From Microcaldota archaeon (GTDB lineage Archaea > Micrarchaeota > Micrarchaeia > Anstonellales > Bilamarchaeaceae), in assembly GCA_026992595.1 (NCBI GenBank), contig JALWZW010000081.1, forward strand, positions 1 through 9,615: 9,615 nt of DNA, written 5' to 3'. Below are positions 1 to 5,172 of this stretch, in pieces (the stretch's first letter is position 1; each line of letters opens with the position of its first letter). The notes under the pieces were generated by a model. It did not search any database. It was not told the DNA's origin and worked only from the letters and a program-made list of their open reading frames with translations. Made by a program: the position numbers and the translations under genes.

Positions 1-1
1 G

Positions 2-454
2 GATAACATATACCCACATATCTCTTCTCAAGCAAGCGCCTTAAAAAAAGAGGGAGAGGAAAGAGAGAGGGGAAGGAAAGAAGGGGAGGGGAGAAAGGGA
101 GAAGAGAAGGGCGAGAGAAAGGAGGAGAAGGAAAGGAAGAAAACAGGAGAAAAAATAATAATATTGGAAAATGAGAAAGAAGCGAAGAATATAAGCGAAA
201 AACTGAGAAAGGAGATACTGAAAGGAAAGATAAAGGGGATAAAAGGGTTTGACGGCAAATACTACCTCATAAATACAAAGTATTTTGCCTACCTAAGGTC
301 CAAAATAATAAAAATCCTAAATAAACCGATGAAATTAGGAGAAATCGCAGAAAAAGCAGGGGCAGGGGAAGAAGAATGTAAAGCAACGCTGCTGTTAATG
401 GCGGAAAACGGAGAGGTGATGGAAAAAAGAAAAGGTATTTATGCGCCCGTGTAA
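2..454 (+). CDS. Partial protein: charged Lys/Glu/Arg/Gly linker plus C-terminal winged-helix-like domain
   Basis: This is the C-terminal part of a protein whose beginning lies left of the window. The frame ending at the TAA at 452-454 stays open to base 2, with no in-frame ATG or GTG. The only candidate internal start is TTG at 164, and the AGGAG at 145-149 is too far from it to serve as a good ribosome site. Read from base 2, it has about 14 ordinary residues, then about 38 residues almost wholly K/E/R/G (bases 44-154), then about 100 ordered residues. The last 65 or so look like a winged helix: a helix at the YFAYLRSKIIKIL stretch, a second at KLGEIAEKAG, a recognition-like helix at KATLLLMAENGEV, and a short wing ending in GIYAPV. 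DNA or RNA binding is inferred from this shape. An all-purine stretch cannot contain a stop on this strand, so openness through the linker is weak evidence. A 96-aa protein from TTG 164 is the alternative. The family is not recognised. Confidence 0.6.
   Translation, partial: DNIYPHISSQASALKKEGEERERGRKEGEGRKGEEKGERKEEKERKKTGEKIIILENEKEAKNISEKLRKEILKGKIKGIKGFDGKYYLINTKYFAYLRSKIIKILNKPMKLGEIAEKAGAGEEECKATLLLMAENGEVMEKRKGIYAPV
43..155 (+). repeat. Near-pure purine tract (low complexity)
   Basis: Over about 113 bases the plus strand is A/G except for a C at 112 and a C at 144. It is made of irregular GGA, GAA, GAGA and GGGG units rather than one exact repeat. Read in the frame of the adjoining gene it encodes almost only Lys, Glu, Arg and Gly, the four amino acids that all-purine codons can specify. 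It probably encodes a flexible charged linker. Strand asymmetry of this size can also favour triplex formation or slippage, but that is inference. Confidence 0.8.
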
Positions 455-472
455 TATTGAAATAGGGATAGC

Positions 473-1510
473 GTGAAAGAGTTGATGATAAAAGATGAGA
501 TACATGGAATAATAACATTTAATGAATTGGAGAAGAAGATAATAGATAGCCCGCATTTTCAAAGGTTGAGAAGGATAAAGCAGATGGCGGTCGCTTACTT
601 AGTTTATCCGGGCGCCAATCACACCAGGTTTGAACATTGCTTGGGAACCTGCTATTTAGCCGGAGAGATGGCAAAGGCGCTTGGACTGGATAGCGAAGAG
701 GTGGAGAAAGCGCGGCTTTATGGGCTTGTCCATGATATAGGGCATACCCCTTTTTCACATGATGGAGAAGAGGTTGTAAAAGAGATAATAGGGGACCATG
801 AAGAAATAGGGAGAAGATTGATAGAAAATAGCGAATTAAAAGATATAATAGAAGAGAGATTTCAGCTCAAAGAGATTTTAGAATTTAAATTTAAGAGCAT
901 AGTGGAAAGCGATGTGGGGGCAGATAGAATAGATTATCTTTTAAGAGATTCAAAAAATACAGGGGTTGCTTACGGAGTAATAGATAGCGATAGGATAATA
1001 AGAAAAACAGTAATAGAAAAAGGCGAATTGATGATTGAGGAGAAGGCGTTGGAAGCGGCAGAATATTTGCTAATAGCAAGGTTTATGATGTTTTCAGCGG
1101 TTTATCTCCACAAAACAGTGAGGATAGCGACAGGAATGCTTCAAAAAGCGATAAGAGAGGCGTTGGAAGAAGGGTTAGATGCAGGGGAATTTGCAAAGAT
1201 GGGAGATGAGGAGGCGCTTCTTGAAATGAAGAAGTATGAAAAAAGCAGAGAATTGGTGGAGCGGCTTATGGATAGGCGGTTATATAAGGAGTATTGGAGA
1301 GGGAAGGAAGAAGCGGTGGAAAGGGTTTTGAAGAATATAAAAGGCGATTATATAATTCATGGGCCCACCAAAATGTATAAATTTATAAGTATAAAAGTAA
1401 AAACGCGCGAAGGTGTGAAAAGAATTTATGAGATTTCGCCTTTATTAAAATCTATAAAAGAGGCGTCAGAAGAAAAAAGCAACCTTCTGGTTGCGGTAAG
1501 GGAGGATTGA
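473..1510 (+). CDS. HD-domain phosphohydrolase (COG1078 / SAMHD1-dGTPase-like superfamily)
   Basis: This is a metal-dependent HD-superfamily phosphohydrolase of the group that includes dNTP triphosphohydrolases, likely cytoplasmic. The N-terminus has the family opening KDEIHGIITF (residues 7-16) and the block FQRLRRIKQM (29-38). YPGANHTRFEHCLG (45-58) holds the first metal ligand, H55. LVHDIGHTPFSH (85-96) supplies the HD pair H87 and D88. DHEEIG (108-113) and ADRIDYLLRD (150-159) follow, the latter carrying the distal aspartate. The ligand set looks intact, so an active enzyme is expected, but its substrate (dNTP or another phosphoester) cannot be read from sequence. The 345-aa length is somewhat short for the group. 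The start is GTG at 473, with a modest AGGG four to five bases upstream; ATG at 485, giving MIKDEIHG, is a reasonable alternative. It lies 18 bases after the preceding stop, and its stop TGA touches the ATG of the ferredoxin, so it is probably in the same operon. Confidence 0.93.
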   Translation: MKELMIKDEIHGIITFNELEKKIIDSPHFQRLRRIKQMAVAYLVYPGANHTRFEHCLGTCYLAGEMAKALGLDSEEVEKARLYGLVHDIGHTPFSHDGEEVVKEIIGDHEEIGRRLIENSELKDIIEERFQLKEILEFKFKSIVESDVGADRIDYLLRDSKNTGVAYGVIDSDRIIRKTVIEKGELMIEEKALEAAEYLLIARFMMFSAVYLHKTVRIATGMLQKAIREALEEGLDAGEFAKMGDEEALLEMKKYEKSRELVERLMDRRLYKEYWRGKEEAVERVLKNIKGDYIIHGPTKMYKFISIKVKTREGVKRIYEISPLLKSIKEASEEKSNLLVAVRED

Positions 1511-1696
1511 ATGATAACTATAAAGCATGAAGGATGTATTTTATGCGTAGGATGCTCTGCAGTGTGCCCGGTGAATGCCATTGAATTAAAAGGCACAAGA
1601 ATGGAGCATTATGCGGAAAAGTGTATAGATTGTGCGCTCTGTGTTAAGGCCTGCCCAGCCAATGTGATAAAGATGGTGAAAAAAGATGGAGTGTGA
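1511..1696 (+). CDS. Small 2x[4Fe-4S] ferredoxin
   Basis: This is a 61-residue bacterial-type ferredoxin carrying two [4Fe-4S] clusters. The first binding motif is C9-x2-C12-x2-C15-x3-C19-P and the second is C38-x2-C41-x2-C44-x3-C48-P, so all eight cysteines and both following prolines are present. It has no extra domain, signal peptide or membrane segment and is a soluble electron carrier. Its ATG directly follows the stop of the HD gene. GGAGG at 1501-1505 sits five bases before the start and is a strong ribosome site that fixes it. Its 3' end overlaps the geranylgeranyl reductase by 11 bases. Work on Methanosarcina acetivorans showed that a ferredoxin gene next to geranylgeranyl reductase supports full saturation of archaeal lipids, so the inferred role here is electron donor to the next enzyme. 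Use by other oxidoreductases cannot be excluded. Confidence 0.95.
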   Translation: MITIKHEGCILCVGCSAVCPVNAIELKGTRMEHYAEKCIDCALCVKACPANVIKMVKKDGV

Positions 1697-2885
1697 TGTG
1701 GTAGTAATAGGGTGTGGCCCTGCGGGCTCATCCTTTGCGCGCATAGCAGCGCAGCAGGGATTAGAGGTTGTGGTGGTGGATAAGAGGAAGGAGATAGGAG
1801 TGCCTGTAAGGTGCGGGGAGGCGCTGGGCGTGTCTGAACCTGCAAAAGAAGGACTAAGCATTCCCAAATATGCGATCTCTTTAGAAGTGGAGGGCGCAAA
1901 GCTCATATCACCATCAGGCCATGCGGTCTATTGGAAAGGAGAGGAGACGCGCGGCTATGTGTTGGAGAGAAAGTTTTTTGATAAATGGTTGGGAGAGTTG
2001 GCCGCACAAAAAGGCGCCAAAATTATGGCTTATACTCACGCAGTGGATATAATAAAAGAAGGGGGAAAGGTGGTGGGGGTAAAAGCGAGCCATGGAGGGA
2101 GGGAGCCCTTTGAAATAAGGGCAAAGGTGATTGTATCTGCTGAAGGGATGGAAGCGCTTATAGCGCGCAAAATGGGGTTTAAAAGCTACCATCCCTTGCA
2201 TGAAGTGGATACATGCTATGAATATGAGATGGCGCCTTATGAGCATGAAAATGTTATAGAACTCTACTTTGGAAACAAAATAGCGCCGCGCGGATATGTG
2301 TGGATATTTCCTAAAGCAAATAAAAAAGCAAATGTAGGAATAGGGATAGGGGGGAATGTGATTAATGCGAAAAAATGGGGAGGGACAGAGGGCGCAGACC
2401 CTAAAAAGCTTTTAGATGAATTTATAGAAAAAAATGAACAACTTAGAGAGGCAAGCACCTTTTTAGATTTTGGAGGGGTTATATCGGTGGGTGAACCGCT
2501 TAAAGAGTTGGTGCGGGACAACTGCATGGTTATAGGGACCGCGGCAAAGCAGGTAGACCCTATTCATGGAGGAGGGATAGCGCTTGCTATGGAGGCGGGC
2601 GTTATGGCTGCTAACTATGCAGAAGAAGCGGTGAAAAAAGGGCCGAGCGCTCTTAAAAAATATGAAAAAGAGTGGTGGGAGAGAAAGGGACAACAACTTA
2701 AAAGAAGGCATCTTTTGAGGAAAGTGATGGAGAGGTTGGGAGATGATGATTTAGATTACATATTTCAACAACTAAACCATGAGGCGCTGCTTAATATTAT
2801 GAACAACAATTTTGCGCCTGTTGCTATGAAAGTAATAGCAGGAAGGCCTTCTTTGCTTAAAGTGTTAGGAGCGCTTATGGGTTGA
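1686..2885 (+). CDS. Geranylgeranyl reductase family FAD-dependent oxidoreductase (archaeal lipid saturation)
   Basis: This flavoenzyme is predicted to reduce the double bonds of geranylgeranyl chains in archaeal membrane lipids or their precursors. The 399-aa length is normal. The N-terminal Rossmann fold has VVVIGCGPAG (residues 5-14, GxGxxG) and the acidic D32 closing the second strand. VRCGEALG (41-48) carries the CGE motif seen in the family. GYVWIFP (203-209), then eight residues and G218-I-G220, matches the described YxWxFP-x7-8-GxG substrate-site signature of archaeal geranylgeranyl reductases. VDPIHGGG (290-297) is the second FAD contact. No transmembrane segment is evident; family members act at the membrane surface. 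The start is ATG at 1686 with GGTGA at 1675-1679, inside the ferredoxin gene, which suggests translational coupling to its likely electron donor. The 3' end overlaps the convergent 154-aa gene by 11 bases. Paralogous family members with other prenyl substrates are the main alternative. Confidence 0.93.
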   Translation: MECDVVVIGCGPAGSSFARIAAQQGLEVVVVDKRKEIGVPVRCGEALGVSEPAKEGLSIPKYAISLEVEGAKLISPSGHAVYWKGEETRGYVLERKFFDKWLGELAAQKGAKIMAYTHAVDIIKEGGKVVGVKASHGGREPFEIRAKVIVSAEGMEALIARKMGFKSYHPLHEVDTCYEYEMAPYEHENVIELYFGNKIAPRGYVWIFPKANKKANVGIGIGGNVINAKKWGGTEGADPKKLLDEFIEKNEQLREASTFLDFGGVISVGEPLKELVRDNCMVIGTAAKQVDPIHGGGIALAMEAGVMAANYAEEAVKKGPSALKKYEKEWWERKGQQLKRRHLLRKVMERLGDDDLDYIFQQLNHEALLNIMNNNFAPVAMKVIAGRPSLLKVLGALMG

Positions 2886-3339
2886 GGGAAACTTCACGCG
2901 TTGGCGGCTTTCTAACATCTATGAAAACCAAACCAGGCGTTAGTTGGCGGGAAAGGGTGCGGGGAAGGTTTGCTTCTGGATATTGCCTCATCAACCTTGC
3001 TCTAAGGGTTCGCCATTTAGAGGCGTTTTCCACATAAGATACCTCCAAAGGAACCGCGTTCCTGCCTCTATTAAGCTGTTCAAACACCCTGCCCACATTT
3101 TCCAAATATTCTCGCATCTGGCCTCCAGGGTCTGGAATACCGGAATAGGCGGTGTTAGGGTCTGCAACCTGCATAAGAATATCCCTAATAGCCCTAACAT
3201 TTTCTTCATCACCTACCGCTTCCCTAAACCTCCTACTCCTTACAATCCTTTCTATCCTTTCCACCATTTCGCGTTGGGAAAGCTGCACCACCCCTCTTTG
3301 CCTCCTTTGAGGTCTTCTTGCAAGCGCAGGTCCTGCCAT
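2875..3339 (-). CDS. Hypothetical Arg-rich 154-aa protein
   Basis: I do not recognise a family. The protein has no signal peptide, membrane segment or cysteine. It opens with a basic, probably unstructured stretch (ARRPQRRQRG, residues 7-16). Predicted amphipathic helices follow at about 20-35 (SQREMVERIERIVRSR), 46-58, and 75-92 (REYLENVGRVFEQL), and then a more extended C-terminal third containing LVFIDVRKPP. By my count it has 26 arginines and only two lysines, unlike the Lys-rich proteins in the flanking operons. Nucleic-acid binding is possible on that basis but is only inference. The ATG at 3337-3339 is supported by GGTGA (plus-strand bases 3344-3348) four bases upstream, so this is a translated gene rather than a shadow. 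It overlaps the end of geranylgeranyl reductase by 11 bases and diverges from the 190-aa gene. Confidence 0.82.
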   Translation of the reverse strand: MAGPALARRPQRRQRGVVQLSQREMVERIERIVRSRRFREAVGDEENVRAIRDILMQVADPNTAYSGIPDPGGQMREYLENVGRVFEQLNRGRNAVPLEVSYVENASKWRTLRARLMRQYPEANLPRTLSRQLTPGLVFIDVRKPPTREVSLNP

Positions 3340-3343
3340 ACAT

Positions 3344-3348
3344 TCACC
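3344..3348 (-). promoter_or_regulatory. Ribosome binding site of the 154-aa gene
   Basis: GGTGA on the minus strand lies four bases before the ATG ending at 3337. The same GGTG core precedes geranylgeranyl reductase and the 387-aa gene, so it is probably this organism's usual Shine-Dalgarno form. It fixes the start of a gene with no known homologue. Confidence 0.6.
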
Positions 3349-3370
3349 GCTTAAAAAAGCAAAAATCTCC

Positions 3371-3379
3371 TTTTTATAA
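3371..3379. promoter_or_regulatory. TATA box in the divergent intergenic region, possibly bidirectional
   Basis: The plus strand reads TTTTTATAA and the minus strand TTATAAAAA; both resemble the archaeal box A. On the plus strand it is centred about 34 bases before the ATG at 3410, which would give a very short or leaderless message; no Shine-Dalgarno precedes that ATG. On the minus strand a start of transcription about 25 bases on (near 3350) would leave a short leader that still contains the GGTGA site. One near-symmetric element could therefore serve both genes in this 70-base gap. This is inferred from spacing only. Confidence 0.5.
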
Positions 3380-3409
3380 TTTTCCTAACAAGTTATTTTA
3401 TGTGGTATA

Positions 3410-3982
3410 ATGGGGAAAAAGATGATGAGAGCGGTGATGGCTTCTTTTGCGTTTATTGCTTCTTTTAAAGCGCCGAAAAAATTCAGGCATGAGCGGGCTG
3501 GCAAAATCTGCGTTCTTGAAGAAAATATATTAACGGTGGCTAATAGCGAAGAAGGGCTTAAAAGAGCGAGGAAAGTAAAAATAGGCAAAAAATATTGGGG
3601 CTCTGACCCTGAATATAAAAAGGGCGAAGGGTTTGCCAAAATAAGATTAGATGCGTTTAGGATAGATGTAGGCGAAGTTGTAAAAATAGTGTGCGGAAGG
3701 CAGTATATGATAGCGCTAACCACAAAAGGGCTGGTAATAAGCATGAGCGCAGAGGATTATTTAAAAGAAAGAACCTTCTTTTTCCATAAAATGGTAAGTT
3801 TTGATAACGCGCTCCTTAACTCTACTTTCTTCTACTGGCCAGAGGAAGTGAGTAAAGAGGAGTTGCGCCAAGCAGAGGTGCAGACCTACCGCTTAGACAT
3901 ATTGATAAACATGCCCACCAGATTTTGGCGCCTTAACTTGAGAGATAACGAAGGTTGGGAAGGGACCGATTTGGAAGACTAA
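3410..3982 (+). CDS. Hypothetical 190-aa protein with weak N-terminal hydrophobic segment
   Basis: No family is recognised. Residues 1-7 are basic (MGKKMMR) and 8-19 form a short hydrophobic run (AVMASFAFIASF) followed by KAPKK. This could be a weak signal peptide, but there is no lipobox and no clear cleavage site. The rest looks like a soluble alpha/beta protein. There is a patch around YWGSDPEYKKGEGFAKIRLD (59-78), a strand-rich middle (FRIDVGEVVKIVC, then RQYMIALTTKGLVISM), an aromatic stretch FFYWPEEV, and an acidic end, TDLED. Cysteines are at 34 and about 95. The ATG at 3410 has no Shine-Dalgarno but has a TATA box at a distance that suits a leaderless or nearly leaderless message. Its stop overlaps the 3' end of the convergent 387-aa gene by four bases. 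It sits alone between unknown genes, so a role with the paralogous pair is possible but unproven. Confidence 0.8.
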   Translation: MGKKMMRAVMASFAFIASFKAPKKFRHERAGKICVLEENILTVANSEEGLKRARKVKIGKKYWGSDPEYKKGEGFAKIRLDAFRIDVGEVVKIVCGRQYMIALTTKGLVISMSAEDYLKERTFFFHKMVSFDNALLNSTFFYWPEEVSKEELRQAEVQTYRLDILINMPTRFWRLNLRDNEGWEGTDLED

Positions 3983-5142
3983 GAGGGAGGTTTAGGGCCT
4001 ATTTCCATATCTCTTTCTTCAAATGGGAACTGCGGCGGTCCTCTCCCTATATCAGTTCTTCTTATACAGCCAACATCAAGACCCTCCTCATTAGCCGCCC
4101 AGGGAAAATTAAGTAAGTTTAAGCGCACCATCCAAGAATCTGTGAAGACCTCATATTCACCTCCTAATAGAACAGTACATTCGCCTGCAATAGATATACC
4201 CACTCTTAGATAGTTTTCTATCTCTAAAGGAGAAGAGGGAGACAAATCAGGACGATGATAAGAGACAGTTAAAAGAAACGGTGGTAAGATATAATAAGAC
4301 GCCTTTACAAATAAGGAGAGATTAGAAGAAAATAAAGAATCGTCTTTATCCAAGATCCTAAATTCTCTATAGCCAAGCGAAGCATAGAGGCGGAAAAGGC
4401 GTCTAGCCCCTCCCAAATAGCCAGTGAGCTCCAATGCGCCATAACCGCCCCATAAAGAGGCATCAGTACTAATAAAACCATTAGCATAGAAACCAAAAGA
4501 AATAGGATAGTCTAACCCAAACCTTATGAGGCGGAAGGTGAAGATAGGCCAATTCTTTCTTTTCTTATCAACATCATAGCCCAACCCTACAAAACTAGCG
4601 CCAAAACTTACAGGAAGGGGCCAAAGATAATCTTGATAAATATCAATAATAGGAAAATGCATAATACCCATATTACTTCTCAAAAAGAAACGAGGCCCTA
4701 AAAAACGAAATCTATAAGGAGTGGAATAAAGATCTAAATCAGAATTATTCAATCTTTTTCTATGAATCCACCTTAAACGCCCCCTACTTGGAGAGGGCGA
4801 ATTGGCAGATCCTGTTCTAAAATGCGGAAGGGCCACTTCCCAAGTAGTTAAAGAAGGATCTGCATCAGGATGTTCTCTCAAGTATAAAAAAGTAGAAATA
4901 GCCTCAAAATCAGCGCGCATCTCTTCAGAGCCAGCAGAGAGATACTGATCGGTATACTCTGCCACTCGTCTAGCCCCCGCTCCCAACAACTCATAACCTA
5001 CTATTATACGCCCACCAGAAGATGAAGTCCCACAAGAGGATAGCGCAAGCGCTGCGAGCAAGGGGGCAAATTTGCGCGTTGCTTTGTCCCAAATGCGTTT
5101 CACTAGACGGCCGCGCTCAAGTGCTTTTTTGCGGAGGCGCAT
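3979..5142 (-). CDS. Putative lipoprotein with beta-strand-rich body, paralogue of the 427-aa gene
   Basis: The family is not recognised, but the protein is clearly related to the 427-aa gene upstream. Residues 1-24 are strongly basic. APLLAALALSSC (26-37) follows, a short hydrophobic core ending in a lipobox-like LSSC, so lipid attachment at C37 is plausible. Shared landmarks are RVAEY (59-63), GSEEMRAD (71-78), PHFR (106-109), FPIIDIYQD (163-171), FTFRLIRFGLD (201-211) with GFYANGF (217-223), GGYG (232-235) and LFRLYASLGY (249-258). After about 165 the chain is a series of aromatic-edged segments with alternating hydrophobic residues and Gly/Ser turns, like strands of a beta-barrel. C322 and C359 have the same 37-residue spacing as in the paralogue and could form a disulfide outside the cell. 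ATG at 5142 is preceded by AGGTG. GTG at codon 14 would give a more usual 24-residue signal but lacks a ribosome site. It follows the 427-aa gene by 30 bases, probably in one operon. Confidence 0.85.
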   Translation of the reverse strand: MRLRKKALERGRLVKRIWDKATRKFAPLLAALALSSCGTSSSGGRIIVGYELLGAGARRVAEYTDQYLSAGSEEMRADFEAISTFLYLREHPDADPSLTTWEVALPHFRTGSANSPSPSRGRLRWIHRKRLNNSDLDLYSTPYRFRFLGPRFFLRSNMGIMHFPIIDIYQDYLWPLPVSFGASFVGLGYDVDKKRKNWPIFTFRLIRFGLDYPISFGFYANGFISTDASLWGGYGALELTGYLGGARRLFRLYASLGYREFRILDKDDSLFSSNLSLFVKASYYILPPFLLTVSYHRPDLSPSSPLEIENYLRVGISIAGECTVLLGGEYEVFTDSWMVRLNLLNFPWAANEEGLDVGCIRRTDIGRGPPQFPFEERDMEIGPKPPS

Positions 5143-5147
5143 ATAGA

Positions 5148-5152
5148 CACCT
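5148..5152 (-). promoter_or_regulatory. Ribosome binding site of the 387-aa gene
   Basis: AGGTG on the minus strand lies five bases before the ATG at 5142. It favours the long, basic N-terminus over an internal GTG start at codon 14. It also fits a downstream operon gene that needs its own Shine-Dalgarno, whereas the upstream 427-aa gene appears leaderless. Confidence 0.55.
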
Positions 5153-5172
5153 TTTCCGCAAATATTTTAATG

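Noticed and set aside
28..258. Minus-strand open frame of 76 residues opposite the purine tract
   Set aside because: It is only the complement of the purine-rich coding stretch, giving a Phe/Ser/Pro low-complexity string with no ribosome site; the plus frame is the credible gene.
473..1510. HD phosphohydrolase as an antiviral dNTPase system
   Set aside because: The neighbours are lipid and redox genes with no defence genes nearby, and COG1078-type proteins are widespread, so housekeeping use is more likely.
2944..3354. Plus-strand open frame of 136 residues
   Set aside because: It lies opposite the 154-aa minus-strand gene, which has a good GGTGA site and protein-like composition; the plus version has no supporting start signal and an irregular composition.
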